DNA of 62,410 nt from Acidimicrobiaceae bacterium (GCA_003138815.1 PLHD01000039.1:1-62410); one strand, 5' to 3'. Positions 28,284-41,544 are shown, counted from the stretch's first letter. Program-made: numbers and translations. The notes: generated from the letters alone by a model not told the origin.

Positions 28284-29446
28284 CTCGCCAGTACTACTTC
28301 GACCACGCCGCGTCGGCGCCACGACGTGACGAGGTCATCGATGCCATGGAGCGCTGGCAGCGCGGTGTGGTGGGCAATCCCTCGGGTTCGCACCGTGCGG
28401 CGCGCGAGGCCCGCCGGGCAATCGAAGAGGCCCGCGACGAGGTCGCCAGCTTCGTCGGGGCCAAGCCAGGCGGTGTCATCTTCACCGCGGGGGGCACGGA
28501 GTCGTGCCACCTGGCGGTGGTCGGAGTCGCGAACCACCACCGACGTCACCACGAGTCCACCTCGATTGTGCTGTCGAGGATCGAGCATCACGCCGTGCTA
28601 GACGCGGCCGCGATGATGGAGCGCGACTACCCGAGCGTGAGCGTGCGCCACGTCGACGTCGACGCCGAAGGCGTCGTGGACCTCGACTCCCTGCGCGCAG
28701 CGCTCGGACCCGACACGGCGATCGTCAGCGTGATGACCGCGAACAATGAGACGGGCGTGACCCAGCCAATGGACGGCATCAGCTCGATCGCGAAGGGCAC
28801 CCATTCCGGCGGCACGACGGTGCACACCGACGCGGTGGCCGCGGCGCCGTGGCTGTACCTGCCGATGGTCACCGCGTCGATCGACATGATCTCGATCTGC
28901 GCCCACAAGCTCGGCGGCCCGGTCAACAGCGGCGCGCTCATCGTGCGCAACGACGTCCCGCTCGACGCGGTCGTGCCCGGTGGTGGGCAGGAGCGCGGTC
29001 GTCGAGGGGGCACGGTGGACGTGGCGGCGGCGGTGGGCCTGGCCGCCGCGGTGCGCGCGACCGCCCGCGAGCTGACCGAGGTGAACGACCGGGTCATTGA
29101 CTTCCAGGAGAAGTTGGAGGCCGCCTTGAGCTTCCTGCCGCGCTGCGTGGTCACCGCACCGGACGCGAGTCGTCTCGCGGGCACGGTGCACGTGACCTTC
29201 GAGGGACTGGCCAGCGACGAGCTGCTCTTCTTGTTGGACCAGGAGGGCGTGTGCGTCTCGGCGGCGGCGAGCTGCTCGAGCGGAGCCGCCGAGCCGAGCC
29301 ACGTGCTGGCGGCGATGGGAGTCGCGACGGCCCGGGCGCGCGGAGCGCTGCGGATCTCGATGGGCGCTGAGACCACGGAGGAAGAGGTCGACGCCTTGAT
29401 CGGAATCCTGTCGTCAGTGGTGTACCGCCTGCGTGGCGAGGCGTAG
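28280..29446 (+). CDS. Cysteine desulfurase (IscS/NifS-like)
   Basis: A 388-aa PLP enzyme that takes sulfur from cysteine. The start is MTRQYYFDHAASAP, the PLP His is in SRIEHHAVLDAA, the Schiff-base Lys is in ISICAHKLGGP (about residue 211), and the persulfide Cys loop is SAAASCSSGAAEPSHVL (about 328-344). The adjacent mnmA suggests that this enzyme feeds sulfur to tRNA 2-thiouridine, as in YrvO/MnmA pairs. It overlaps the preceding gene by four bases. Confidence 0.93.
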   Translation: MTRQYYFDHAASAPRRDEVIDAMERWQRGVVGNPSGSHRAAREARRAIEEARDEVASFVGAKPGGVIFTAGGTESCHLAVVGVANHHRRHHESTSIVLSRIEHHAVLDAAAMMERDYPSVSVRHVDVDAEGVVDLDSLRAALGPDTAIVSVMTANNETGVTQPMDGISSIAKGTHSGGTTVHTDAVAAAPWLYLPMVTASIDMISICAHKLGGPVNSGALIVRNDVPLDAVVPGGGQERGRRGGTVDVAAAVGLAAAVRATARELTEVNDRVIDFQEKLEAALSFLPRCVVTAPDASRLAGTVHVTFEGLASDELLFLLDQEGVCVSAAASCSSGAAEPSHVLAAMGVATARARGALRISMGAETTEEEVDALIGILSSVVYRLRGEA

Positions 29447-29473
29447 GGTCCGACCGGCTGGCAGACTGGGAGC

Positions 29474-32562
<3,089 letters not shown>

Positions 32563-32589
32563 CGATCATTTCACTAGGGTTGAAGTGTC

Positions 32590-34671
32590 ATGGCGCCCAC
32601 CTTCAATCCCGGACACGATCTCGCTGGTCGTTATCAGATCATCGAACTGCTCGGCGTGGGCCATACGGCCGAGGTGTACCGAGCCGAGGACGTCTCCCTG
32701 CACCGCACGGTGGTGGTGAAGGTCCTCTTATCGCACCTGGCGGCGCACGAAGAAGTTCGTCGGACCTTCCGCAACCAGATCGTGCGCAGCGCCACGCTGA
32801 GCCACCCTCATCTGGCGCGGGTGTTCGACGGCGGGCAGGAATCCGGATCGATCTTCATGATCAGCGAGTACCTGGGCGGTGGGTCCCTCGAGGACGTGCT
32901 GGCGAGCGGACGGCGCCTCAGCGTCGACGACGGCGCTCGACTGGGACGTGACGTCACCAGCGCGCTGGCCTACGTCCACGCCAACGGTTTCGTCCACGGC
33001 GGCCTCTCACCGTCCAAGCTGCTGTTCGATGAAGAGGGTCGCGTGCGCGTCAGCGACATCGCCCTCGCCGGTCTGGGCGCGCAGTACCGCGAACGGCTCA
33101 CGCTGGACGACGTGCGCTACCTCAGTCCCGAGCAGGTGCTCGGTGAACCGGTGGGGCCCAAGACCGACGTCTACACCCTGGCCCTCATCCTCTTCGAGGC
33201 GGTGACGGGCACGACGCCATTCGAGGGGATGAGCGCCGAGGTCGTCCTGCGCAGCCGCATCAACCAGCCCCTCCCGATCCGGCCGGAACTCGGCACGCTC
33301 GACATGCTGCTCGCCCAGGCGGCCGTGCCCGACCCGGTGCTGCGCCTCGACGCCGAGCAGTTCAACAACCGGCTCAGTGCGGTCGTGACCGACGGAGCGC
33401 CGCTCGTGGTTACCCCCGCGTCGGCCGCCATCCCGCTCTTGGGACAGCTGACCCCGCTCGAGCCGAGAACGTCCATTGGATTTCACACCCCGTCGCCGGA
33501 CGAGATCGTGGGCGCGACCGCCCCGGTGCCGTCGGTGCTCAACCAGTTCCCGACGGCCCAGCCTCCCCGGCGGGTCGTGAGCAGTCCCATCGCCCGCGAG
33601 CACGAGTTCCGGGAACTGCGCTCCAGCGGGGCGCGCGGCTACGACGACCTGCCGGTGAATCGTCCCGACCGCAAGCGCCGCCTGGGCTTCATCCTCGCCG
33701 CCCTGCTGATCCTCATCGTCGGGGTCGGTGGCGCCGCGGCGTGGAAGTTCGGACTCCTGACGTCCAAGCACACCGTTCCTTCGCTGGAGGGACTCACCTT
33801 GACCCAAGCGGCCCCGGTGCTGAAGGAGGACGGCTTCACCCTGACGGTCGACCACGAAGTCAATTCGTCGACCGTGCCGGCGAACACGATCATCTCGCAG
33901 GACCCCGCGAAGGGGACGAACGCCAAGTCGGGTCTCGATATCGTCGTGACCGTCTCCAAAGGATCGGCGCTGGTGACGCTGCCGACATCCCTGATCGGCG
34001 AGACCTGCGCGACCGCCACGGCCAAGCTGCACACGCTGAAGGTCACCGCGAAGTGCCCGGCGTCGTCCGAAGTCGCGAGCACCCGCACACCGGCCGGTCT
34101 GGTGGCCGAGGTGGTCTACGGGAACACGAAGAATCCGCTTTCGGTGCCGGTCGACTCGACCGTCGTCCTGGCCCTGAGCACCGGGGCTTCCTCCGGCGCT
34201 CCCACCACCACGACCACGGTCGCGAGCGCCGCACTTCGGACCGTTCCCAACTTCGTCGGGATGAGCCCGGCCCAGGTGAGCGCCGCCGTGAAGAGCGCCA
34301 CGCTGTACTACACGACGACCGGACCCGGCGCCGGCACGACGAAGTGGACGACGGTGCTCTCCCAGACCCCGGCCGCGGGCACCAAGGTGAAGGCGGGCTC
34401 CACGGTCACCTTGCAGGTGACGACCTCGGCCTCCGGCACTCCCACCACCACCACTACGACCACGGTCGCGAGCGCCGCACTTCGGACCGTGCCCAACGTC
34501 GTGGGCATGGACTCCGCCCAGGTGGACGCCGCCATGAAGAGCGCCACGCTGTACTACACGACGACCGGACCCGGCGCCGGCACGACCAAGTGGACGACGG
34601 TGCTCTCCCAGACCCCGGCCGCGGGCACCAAGGTGAAGGCGGGCTCCACGGTCACCTTGCAGGTGAAGTGA
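32590..34671 (+). CDS. PASTA-domain protein kinase homologue, probable pseudokinase
   Basis: A 693-aa protein with a cytoplasmic kinase fold (residues about 14-275), a Pro/basic linker, one transmembrane span (about 362-385) and four extracellular PASTA-like repeats, the layout of PknB-type cell-wall sensors. The ATP-site Lys (VVVKVLL, residue 44) is kept, but the glycine loop is altered (LGVGHTAEV). The catalytic HRDxKxxN motif reads HGGLSPSKLLF, which removes the base Asp and the following Lys and Asn. The DFG position reads SDIAL. Catalysis is therefore unlikely, and a scaffold or sensing role is more probable. PASTA repeats 3 and 4 are nearly identical at DNA level. Confidence 0.88.
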   Translation: MAPTFNPGHDLAGRYQIIELLGVGHTAEVYRAEDVSLHRTVVVKVLLSHLAAHEEVRRTFRNQIVRSATLSHPHLARVFDGGQESGSIFMISEYLGGGSLEDVLASGRRLSVDDGARLGRDVTSALAYVHANGFVHGGLSPSKLLFDEEGRVRVSDIALAGLGAQYRERLTLDDVRYLSPEQVLGEPVGPKTDVYTLALILFEAVTGTTPFEGMSAEVVLRSRINQPLPIRPELGTLDMLLAQAAVPDPVLRLDAEQFNNRLSAVVTDGAPLVVTPASAAIPLLGQLTPLEPRTSIGFHTPSPDEIVGATAPVPSVLNQFPTAQPPRRVVSSPIAREHEFRELRSSGARGYDDLPVNRPDRKRRLGFILAALLILIVGVGGAAAWKFGLLTSKHTVPSLEGLTLTQAAPVLKEDGFTLTVDHEVNSSTVPANTIISQDPAKGTNAKSGLDIVVTVSKGSALVTLPTSLIGETCATATAKLHTLKVTAKCPASSEVASTRTPAGLVAEVVYGNTKNPLSVPVDSTVVLALSTGASSGAPTTTTTVASAALRTVPNFVGMSPAQVSAAVKSATLYYTTTGPGAGTTKWTTVLSQTPAAGTKVKAGSTVTLQVTTSASGTPTTTTTTTVASAALRTVPNVVGMDSAQVDAAMKSATLYYTTTGPGAGTTKWTTVLSQTPAAGTKVKAGSTVTLQVK
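34211..34671 (+). repeat. Direct duplication of a PASTA-encoding segment (246-bp period)
   Basis: The segment starting at 34211 is repeated from 34457 with very few differences over about 215 bp, including identical runs through the ALYYTTTGPGAGTTKW-coding part. Linker Thr codons before each copy differ in number. This points to a recent duplication or ongoing gene conversion. Confidence 0.85.
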
Positions 34672-34964
34672 CCGACGCCTGCGATCTCTGCGAGGCCGCG
34701 ATCGTCACCACCCGCTACCTCGACAACGATCTGTGCTGGATAGGCGACTGCGAGATCTGCGTGGTGCCGATGGTGGTGTGGCGCACGCACAGCCCCTCGC
34801 CGCCCGATGAACTGAAGAACCAGATGCTCGGATTGCTCGTCATGGTGGCCAACGAGGTGCTGGGCGAGGACAACTGGAAGATCGACGATCACATGCGAAA
34901 CATCCCCGGCCACTACCACGCGCACGCCCGACCACCGTTCTCCCTGCATCGCGCGCAGGGCTGA
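34668..34964 (+). CDS. Small HIT-like/metal-binding protein (98 aa)
   Basis: The GTG start overlaps the stop of the pseudokinase (GTGA). The protein has CDLC near the N-terminus, GDCEICVVPMVVWRTH in the middle and a C-terminal IPGHYHAHARPP block. Paired Cys and the HxHxH-like tail suggest metal binding and resemble HIT-superfamily sequences, although the canonical HIT triad spacing is not complete. It may be a diverged HIT-like protein; the function is unknown. Translational coupling suggests a link with the pseudokinase. Confidence 0.7.
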   Translation: MTDACDLCEAAIVTTRYLDNDLCWIGDCEICVVPMVVWRTHSPSPPDELKNQMLGLLVMVANEVLGEDNWKIDDHMRNIPGHYHAHARPPFSLHRAQG

Positions 34965-34983
34965 GCCGCCCGCGTTTCGTCGT

Positions 34984-34989
34984 TACAAT
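34984..34989 (+). promoter_or_regulatory. -10 box upstream of SDR gene
   Basis: TACAAT, with a 5' UTR of about 25 nt containing AAGGGG before the GTG at 35021. Confidence 0.4.
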
Positions 34990-35020
34990 CGGTTCACCAG
35001 GAACTTTCTAAGGGGTCACA

Positions 35021-35899
35021 GTGGGTACTCTCGACGGCCGCATCGCCATCATCACCGGAGCGGGACGCGGCATCGGCCGCGAGCACGCGCTGCTCTTCGC
35101 CGCCGAGGGGGCCAAGGTCGTCGTGAACGACCTGGGCGGCGCGCTCGACGGATCGAGCGAGGCCGCGTCGCCGGCCGAGGAAGTGGTCGCCGAGATCCAG
35201 GCCATGGGCGGCGAGGCCGTGGCCAACCATGACAACGTCGCGGACTGGGAGGGCGGCGCGCGCCTGGTGCAGTGCGCCCTGGAGGCGTTCGGCGACCTGC
35301 ACGTGCTGGTCAACAACGCCGGGATCCTCCGGGACCGGGTCCTCGTGAACCTCAGCGAGCAGGACTGGGACTCGGTCATCAACGTGCACCTGAAGGGCCA
35401 CTTCGTGCCCACCCGTCACGCCGCCACCTACTGGCGCGAGCAGGCCAAGGCCGGCAAGACCGTGAAGGCCTCCATCATCAACACCTCCTCCACGTCGGGG
35501 CTGCTGGGCAACGTGGGTCAGTCCAACTACGGCGCCGCCAAGGCGGGCATCGCGGCCTTCACGGTCATCATCGCCGAGGAGCTCTCGCGTTACGGCGTGC
35601 GCGCCAACGCCATCGCGCCCGCGGCGCGAACGCGAATGACCGAGTCGACGCCAGGCCTGTCGGACTACGTGGTCAAGCCCAGTGACGCCGCGGTGTTCGA
35701 CGTATGGGACCCCGCCAACATTTCCCCGTTGGTGGCAACGCTGGCGATGCAGGACTGCGAGGCCAGCGGGCAGGTCTTCTTCGTCCAGGGCGGCACGGTG
35801 CGCCGGTTCCAGAACTGGACGATGATGGAGACCCTCGAGAAGAACGACCGCTGGTCGGTAGCCGAGCTCGCCGGCGAACTCCCCACTCTGTTGAAGTGA
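35021..35899 (+). CDS. SDR-family dehydrogenase (3-hydroxyacyl-CoA dehydrogenase-like)
   Basis: A 292-aa short-chain dehydrogenase. The NAD(P) loop [20 protein letters not shown] is at residues about 11-30. The long insertion VVNDLGGALDGSSEAASPAE is typical of the hydroxyacyl-CoA/multifunctional-enzyme-2-like SDR branch. NNAG is present, and the catalytic Ser/Tyr/Lys are in NTSSTSGLLGNVGQSNYGAAKAG (Tyr at about residue 170). It probably oxidises a hydroxyacyl-CoA or similar alcohol. GTG start with AAGGGG upstream. It overlaps the following MFS gene by four bases. Confidence 0.88.
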   Translation: MGTLDGRIAIITGAGRGIGREHALLFAAEGAKVVVNDLGGALDGSSEAASPAEEVVAEIQAMGGEAVANHDNVADWEGGARLVQCALEAFGDLHVLVNNAGILRDRVLVNLSEQDWDSVINVHLKGHFVPTRHAATYWREQAKAGKTVKASIINTSSTSGLLGNVGQSNYGAAKAGIAAFTVIIAEELSRYGVRANAIAPAARTRMTESTPGLSDYVVKPSDAAVFDVWDPANISPLVATLAMQDCEASGQVFFVQGGTVRRFQNWTMMETLEKNDRWSVAELAGELPTLLK

Positions 35900-37518
35900 C
35901 CGACCCGCACCCTCGGGTGCACCTCGACCGTGACGATCCCGACGGGCTGCTCAACGCGCGCACGGATCCGGGCAGCGCGGCCTTCGGCACAATGGGCGCC
36001 GAGGCGGGCAGCGACCTTAACTGGTTCGCGCTGCTGCGCCAGCGGGTCCAAGACCGCGCCGCCGGCTCCTCGCGCTACCAGTGGTGGGTGCTCTGGTCGC
36101 TGCTGGCCGGTCTCTTCGCGCTCAACTTCACCTTCACGGTCTTCATAGTCGCGCTGCCCACGGTCGCCACGCAATTCCACACCTCGGTGACGGTACTCAC
36201 CTGGACCATGGTCGGGCCACTCCTGGCCTACGGCCTGGCCGCGCCCATCTTCGGCAAGACCGGCGACATCTTCGGTCACCGCCGGCTCTACCTCTTCGGG
36301 CTGGCGGGCGCGATGGTCGCGGCGCTGCTCACGGCGCTCTCGCACAACGTGGACATGCTGCTCTTCGCGCGCACGCTCGACGGCGTCCAGGGCGCCGCGA
36401 CGGGTACCGCGTCCGGCGCCCTCATCAGCCGGGCCTTCAGTCCCCGTGAACGGGTCAAGGCCATGGGCTGGTGGTCGCTCGTGGGAGCGGGCGGGCCCGT
36501 CATCGGACTTTCGCTCGGATCACCGATCATTGCGGCCTTCGGCTGGCGCGCCCTCTTCTGGTTCCAGCTGGGGCTGGTCGTCCTCGCGTTCGCAGTGGTC
36601 TCGATTGTGCTTCCTCGCAGCAGGGGCTTCGACGTCGAGGACGCTGAGCAGAAGGCACTGGCTCGCCGTGAGTTCAGGCGGATGGACTGGATCGGCTCCT
36701 GGGCCCTGTCGCTGGGCATTACCGCGCTGATGCTCGGTCTCTCCATTGGACCGTCCAAGGGATTCTCGAGTGTGTGGTGCCGGGGGCTCCTCGTGCTCAG
36801 CGCGGTGCTGCTGATCGCCTTTGTCCACCGGCTGCGCCACGCCGCGAATCCGCTCATCCCGCCGCACTACTTCGCCCGACGGAACTTCGTGATGCCGTTG
36901 GTCCTTCGCACGGCGGCCAACTTCGCGTACTTCGGCGCCTTCTTCCTCTTCCCGCTGCTCATGGAGAGGGGCTACGGCTTCTCGATCTCTCAGGTGGGCG
37001 CGCTCGCCATAGCCCGGCCGATCGTCTTCGCGATCTCTTCGCCGATCGCTGGCTACGTGACGATGCGTATCGGTGAACGGGTGAGCGTGATCGCGGGCGC
37101 GGCCTTCCTGACGACGTCGCTCTGCCTCTTCGCGCTCTTGGAGCCGTCGACGGGGGTGTGGGTGATCGTTATCGCCCTTGCGCTGTCGGGACTCGGCATG
37201 GGAGTCGCGATGCCGTCGACGAGTTCGGTGATGGCCAACGAGGTGCTGCCCAGCGAGTTCGGCGTCATGTCAGCCGCGCAGCTCCTGACCACCCAGCTCG
37301 GCGAGGTGGCCGGCATCGAGGTGCTCGAGACGATCCAGCAGTCTCTGACGCGCCAGCGCGGACTCGTGTCGGCGAAGTCGGGACCGGAGCTGCTGGCGAC
37401 GTTCCACCTGCCCTTCCTTGTCGGGGCCGGTGTCGGCGCCGTGGGCCTGCTGTCGGCTCTCTTCTTTCGATCCGTGCCCCGGGAACAGCCGCACCGGCGC
37501 TCGAATCGCGCCCGGTAG
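35896..37518 (+). CDS. MFS transporter, DHA2/EmrB-QacA type
   Basis: A 540-aa exporter with an N-terminal polar region of about 65 residues and about 14 hydrophobic spans. The motif-A loop reads GKTGDIFGHRRLYLFGL near residue 122 and motif C is present in the fifth span, as in drug:H+ antiporter-2 proteins. The GTG start at 35896 overlaps the SDR stop (GTGA). An internal ATG at 35992 would still precede the first span. Coupling with the SDR gene hints at export of a modified compound, which is speculative. Confidence 0.85.
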   Translation: MTDPHPRVHLDRDDPDGLLNARTDPGSAAFGTMGAEAGSDLNWFALLRQRVQDRAAGSSRYQWWVLWSLLAGLFALNFTFTVFIVALPTVATQFHTSVTVLTWTMVGPLLAYGLAAPIFGKTGDIFGHRRLYLFGLAGAMVAALLTALSHNVDMLLFARTLDGVQGAATGTASGALISRAFSPRERVKAMGWWSLVGAGGPVIGLSLGSPIIAAFGWRALFWFQLGLVVLAFAVVSIVLPRSRGFDVEDAEQKALARREFRRMDWIGSWALSLGITALMLGLSIGPSKGFSSVWCRGLLVLSAVLLIAFVHRLRHAANPLIPPHYFARRNFVMPLVLRTAANFAYFGAFFLFPLLMERGYGFSISQVGALAIARPIVFAISSPIAGYVTMRIGERVSVIAGAAFLTTSLCLFALLEPSTGVWVIVIALALSGLGMGVAMPSTSSVMANEVLPSEFGVMSAAQLLTTQLGEVAGIEVLETIQQSLTRQRGLVSAKSGPELLATFHLPFLVGAGVGAVGLLSALFFRSVPREQPHRRSNRAR

Positions 37519-37529
37519 TCTTGGGTCCT

Positions 37530-38285
37530 ATGACTAGCGACATCATGCCGGGTTGTGAGCCGTTTTCCGCCCAGAATGGTCCCCTCGGCGTGCTCGTGCT
37601 GCACGGCTTCACCGGGAATCCCGCCTCCCTGCGCCAGCTCGCCGAAGCGTGCGCGGGCGCAGGGTTCAGCGTCGAGCTTCCTCGCCTGCCCGGACATGGC
37701 ACGACGGTCGCGGACATGATGGCGACCGGCTGGGCCGACTGGGCGGGTGTCGCTCTCGAGGCCTACGACGAGCTGGCGAGCCGGTGCGGCCGCGTGGGCG
37801 TCGTGGGGCTCTCCATGGGCGGCGGGCTGGCCGCCTACGTCGGCGAGGTCCGCCCTGACGTGGCCGCCTTCGTGTTCATCAACCCGCTCGTGAAGCCGCC
37901 CGCCGACGAAATGATCGACGGCCTGGGTCAGCTGGTCGACGCCGGCATCGAGACCGTCGACTCGATCGGCTCGGACATCAAGAAGGAGGGGTCCGTCGAA
38001 GCGTCGTATCCCGCGACGCCGCTCGCGTGCGCGAGGAGTCTCTTCGAGGGCGTCGGTGCCGTGCACGCGAATCTCGGTTCGATCGTCGCTCCGAGCTTGC
38101 TGCTCTCGAGCCGCGAGGACCACGTGGTGACCTCCGACAACGGGGACGACCTGGTGGCGATGGTGGGTGGTCCGATTGAACGCGTCTGGCTGGAGAACTC
38201 GTATCACGTCGCGACGATGGACAACGACGCCGAGCTGGTGGAGAGCCTGACAATTGCGTTCCTGGAAAAGGAGCTCGGCCGATGA
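37530..38285 (+). CDS. Alpha/beta hydrolase (carboxylesterase/monoacylglycerol lipase-like)
   Basis: A 251-aa alpha/beta-hydrolase. The oxyanion region is [14 protein letters not shown] (about residue 26), the nucleophile elbow GLSMGGG carries the Ser (about 92), the acid is in SSREDHVV (about 198) and the His is in [12 protein letters not shown] (about 228). The pattern matches the Est30/YvaK-like carboxylesterases. The ATG at 37530 follows the MFS stop by 11 bp; TAGTCT lies 8 nt upstream. Its stop overlaps gatC (ATGA), which links it to the gat operon. Confidence 0.88.
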   Translation: MTSDIMPGCEPFSAQNGPLGVLVLHGFTGNPASLRQLAEACAGAGFSVELPRLPGHGTTVADMMATGWADWAGVALEAYDELASRCGRVGVVGLSMGGGLAAYVGEVRPDVAAFVFINPLVKPPADEMIDGLGQLVDAGIETVDSIGSDIKKEGSVEASYPATPLACARSLFEGVGAVHANLGSIVAPSLLLSSREDHVVTSDNGDDLVAMVGGPIERVWLENSYHVATMDNDAELVESLTIAFLEKELGR

Positions 38286-38584
38286 GCTCGTCGCTTCGTC
38301 GCGAGGACGTCGCCAAGGTCGCCCAGCTGGCTCGGCTGTCGCTGAGCGACGACGAGCTCGACAAGTTCACCGAGCAGCTCGGACAGGTGCTCGAGCACGC
38401 CAACGACATGGGCACGCTGAACCTGGAGAACGTCGTTGCCACGGCCCACCCCTTCGGCCTGATCAACGTGGTTCGCGACGACGTGGTGCGACCGAGCCTC
38501 GATCGCAGCGAGGTTCTCGCCATGGCGCCCGACGCCCGCGACGGCCGATTCGCGGTGCCGCGCATCATGGGCGAGGCGCCGTGA
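38282..38584 (+). CDS. gatC: Aspartyl/glutamyl-tRNA amidotransferase subunit C
   Basis: A 100-aa GatC with the N-terminal [20 protein letters not shown] helix and the C-terminal belt that wraps GatA and GatB. It is the first of three overlapping gat genes; GatCAB converts Glu-tRNA-Gln and Asp-tRNA-Asn to the cognate aminoacyl-tRNAs. It overlaps both the preceding hydrolase and gatA by four bases. Confidence 0.93.
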   Translation: MSSSLRREDVAKVAQLARLSLSDDELDKFTEQLGQVLEHANDMGTLNLENVVATAHPFGLINVVRDDVVRPSLDRSEVLAMAPDARDGRFAVPRIMGEAP

Positions 38585-40005
38585 AGAGCGCCTTTCAGAT
38601 CGTCGACGAGGTCCGCCGCGGCGCCACCACGGCCGCGGCCGAGCTCGCGACGTGCCTCGACGCTGTTCGCGCGCGCAACGAGGAGCTGAATGTCTTTCTC
38701 TACGTCGACGAAGAGGGCGCCGCGGCGGCCGCGTCGCGCGTGGACGGGATTCTCGCGAGCGGCGGCGATGGCGGTGCGCTGGCCGGAGTGCCCATCGCCA
38801 TCAAGGACAACATGTGCCAGCGGGGCATCCCGACGACCTGCTCGTCCAAGATCCTCGAGGGCTGGCGCCCGCCCTACAACGCCACGGTCCTCGACCGGTT
38901 GCTCGCGGCCGGGGCGGTCCCGGTGGGCAAGACGAACCTCGACGAGTTCGCCATGGGTTCCTCGACGGAGAACTCGGCCTTCGGCCCCACGCGCAATCCG
39001 CTCGATCCCTCGCGCGTGCCAGGCGGCTCGTCGGGCGGCTCGGCGGCCGCGGTGGCGGCGGGCATGACGCCCCTGGCCCTCGGCAGCGACACCGGCGGAT
39101 CGATCCGCCAGCCCGCCGCGTTGTGCGGCCTGGTGGGAGTGAAGCCCACCTACGGCCTGGTCTCTCGCTACGGACTGATCGCCTTCGCCAGTTCGCTCGA
39201 CCAGATCGGCCCGTTCGCCAAGACCGTCAGGGACGCGGCGATGCTCCTCGAGGTGATTGCCGGCCACGACCCGATGGACTCGACGTCGCTGCCCGAGCAG
39301 TCGCCGTCGCTCGTCGCCCACGTGGGTGACGGCGTGGCGGGCAAGCGCGTGGGAGTGGTGCGCGAGCTGATCGAGGGCGCCGACCAGGACGTGGTGGACG
39401 CAGTGGACCGCGCGACCCGGGTGCTGGCCGACGCCGGTGCGACGCTCGTCGAGCTCTCGATCCCCGAGCTGCGCCTGGGCCTCAGCGCGTACTACCTCAT
39501 CGCACCGGCCGAGGCGTCGAGCAACCTCGCGCGCTACGATGGCGTGCGCTTCGGGCTGCGGGTGAACGCTGAGGACGTCTCGGCGATGAACGAGGCGACC
39601 CGGACCGCCGGCTTCGGCGCCGAGGTCAAGCGCCGGATCATGCTCGGCACGTACGCGCTGTCGGCCGGCTACTACGACGCCTACTACGGCCAGGCGCTCA
39701 AGGTCCGCACGCAGATGATCGACGCCTTCCGGCGCGCCTACCGCGAGGTCGATCTGCTCATCGGCGCCACGGCGCCCTCGGTGGCCTTCGAGTTCGGATC
39801 CAAGACGAGCAACCCCATGTCGATGTACCTGTCGGACGTCTTCACGATCCCCACCAACCTGGCGGGCGAGGCGGCGCTCTCGGTGCCCTTCGGCACCGGC
39901 GAGGCGGGTCTGCCGGTCGGCGTCCAGCTGCTGGGACCGGGACGCAGCGAGGGCCTGCTCTTGGCGGGCGCGCGCGTGCTCGAGATCGCCGACGGCCGAC
40001 CATGA
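38581..40005 (+). CDS. gatA: Aspartyl/glutamyl-tRNA amidotransferase subunit A
   Basis: A 474-aa amidase-signature subunit that releases ammonia from glutamine. The Ser-cisSer-Lys triad is visible: Lys in [10 protein letters not shown] (about residue 75), cis-Ser in [11 protein letters not shown] (about 149) and the nucleophile Ser in [10 protein letters not shown] (about 174). GTG start overlapping gatC (GTGA); its stop overlaps gatB (ATGA). Confidence 0.95.
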   Translation: MKSAFQIVDEVRRGATTAAAELATCLDAVRARNEELNVFLYVDEEGAAAAASRVDGILASGGDGGALAGVPIAIKDNMCQRGIPTTCSSKILEGWRPPYNATVLDRLLAAGAVPVGKTNLDEFAMGSSTENSAFGPTRNPLDPSRVPGGSSGGSAAAVAAGMTPLALGSDTGGSIRQPAALCGLVGVKPTYGLVSRYGLIAFASSLDQIGPFAKTVRDAAMLLEVIAGHDPMDSTSLPEQSPSLVAHVGDGVAGKRVGVVRELIEGADQDVVDAVDRATRVLADAGATLVELSIPELRLGLSAYYLIAPAEASSNLARYDGVRFGLRVNAEDVSAMNEATRTAGFGAEVKRRIMLGTYALSAGYYDAYYGQALKVRTQMIDAFRRAYREVDLLIGATAPSVAFEFGSKTSNPMSMYLSDVFTIPTNLAGEAALSVPFGTGEAGLPVGVQLLGPGRSEGLLLAGARVLEIADGRP

Positions 40006-41429
40006 CGCTGCCCAACGGCTGGGAGATCGTCGTCGGACTCGAAGTCCACACCGAGCTGAAGACCGCGACCAAGATGTTCTGCGGCTGCGCGAACCGGTTT
40101 GGCGCCGAACCCAACACCAATGTCTGCCCGGTCTGCCTCGGGCTGCCCGGCTCGCTGCCGGTGCTCAACGTTCGCGCCGTGGACCTGGCCATGGCGATCG
40201 GGATGGCGCTGCACTGCACCATCGCGCCCTCCACGTTCCACCGAAAGAACTACTTCTACCCCGACATGCCCAAGGACTTCCAGATCAGCCAGTACGACCT
40301 GCCGATCAACAAGGGCGGGTACCTCGACCTGCCCGACGCCAGCCGGGTCTCGATCGAGCGCGCGCACCTCGAAGAGGACACCGGCAAGTCCACGCACCTC
40401 GGCGGCTCGGGGCGCATCCACGGCGCCGACCGCTCGCTGGTGGACTACAACCGCTCCGGTGTGCCGCTCGTCGAGATCGTGTCGGGACCTGACATCCGCT
40501 CTTCGTCCCAGGCGCGCGCCTACGCGTCCGAGCTGCGCGGCATTCTGATCGCGACCGGGGCTTCGGACGGACGCATGGAAGAGGGCTCGATGCGCATCGA
40601 CGCCAACGTCTCGGTGCGCCAGGCGGACGCCGAGTTCGGCACCCGATGTGAGATAAAGAACCTGAACTCCCTGCGCAGCCTTCAGCGCGCGATTGACTAC
40701 GAGGCGATGCGCCAGGTCGAGCTCATCGAGGCCGGCGGCACCGTGCGCCAGGAGACCCGCCACTGGGACGAGATCCTGGGCGCGACCTCGACCATGCGGA
40801 TCAAGGAGGAGGCGGACGACTACCGGTACTTCCGCGAGCCCGACCTCGTCGATCTCGCGCCGGACCAGGCGTGGCAGGATCGGATTCGAAGCCAGTTGGG
40901 GCCGATGCCCGCCCAGCGCCGCCGTGAGCTGACCGCTCGCCTGACCAGTGCGACCCAGGCGCAGTTGGACGCCGTCGAAGTGGTCATCGATCTCGGTCTC
41001 GACCGGCTGGTGAACTACGCGGCCGACGGCGGCGCCGACGTGTCCCTGGCGCTCTCGCGGGCGGCGAACGAACTCGCCGGGGGAATCGAAGGCGTCGACC
41101 GATTGACGCCCGAGGCCTTCTGCGCCACGGTCTTGATGGAGCAGCGCGGCGAACTCTCGTCCACCCAGGCCAAGACCGTGCTGGGCGAGCTCTTGGCCAG
41201 CGGCGGCGACCCCCACGCGATCGCCGGTACGATGGGCTTCGAGCAGCTTTCGTCGGACTCGCTCGGCGAGACCGTCGACGAACTGATCGAACGCCACCCC
41301 GACGAGTGGACCCGGTACCGCGAGGGGGACGAGAAGCTGGCCCAGTTCTTCATCGGACAGGTCATGAAGGCCACCAAGGGCCGGGCCAACGGCAAGGCGG
41401 TCATCGCCGAACTGCAGGCCCGTCGCTAG
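40002..41429 (+). CDS. gatB: Aspartyl/glutamyl-tRNA amidotransferase subunit B
   Basis: A 475-aa kinase-like subunit that activates the tRNA-bound Glu or Asp. It shows [16 protein letters not shown] at the N-terminus, the metal and tRNA site region [10 protein letters not shown] and [14 protein letters not shown] (about residue 147), and the C-terminal YqeY-like tail. It is the last gene of the gat cluster. The 115 bp after its stop hold no further gene. Confidence 0.95.
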   Translation: MTLPNGWEIVVGLEVHTELKTATKMFCGCANRFGAEPNTNVCPVCLGLPGSLPVLNVRAVDLAMAIGMALHCTIAPSTFHRKNYFYPDMPKDFQISQYDLPINKGGYLDLPDASRVSIERAHLEEDTGKSTHLGGSGRIHGADRSLVDYNRSGVPLVEIVSGPDIRSSSQARAYASELRGILIATGASDGRMEEGSMRIDANVSVRQADAEFGTRCEIKNLNSLRSLQRAIDYEAMRQVELIEAGGTVRQETRHWDEILGATSTMRIKEEADDYRYFREPDLVDLAPDQAWQDRIRSQLGPMPAQRRRELTARLTSATQAQLDAVEVVIDLGLDRLVNYAADGGADVSLALSRAANELAGGIEGVDRLTPEAFCATVLMEQRGELSSTQAKTVLGELLASGGDPHAIAGTMGFEQLSSDSLGETVDELIERHPDEWTRYREGDEKLAQFFIGQVMKATKGRANGKAVIAELQARR

Positions 41430-41544
41430 GCGGCCCGCCGAGGACCGCCCGCGACTCCTCGAAGGCGCCGGGACCGGGTGCTCGGCCCTGCTCATCTTCG
41501 AACCGGCTCGGGCTCGGCTCGCGACCACCGGCCACCGCGATGTC

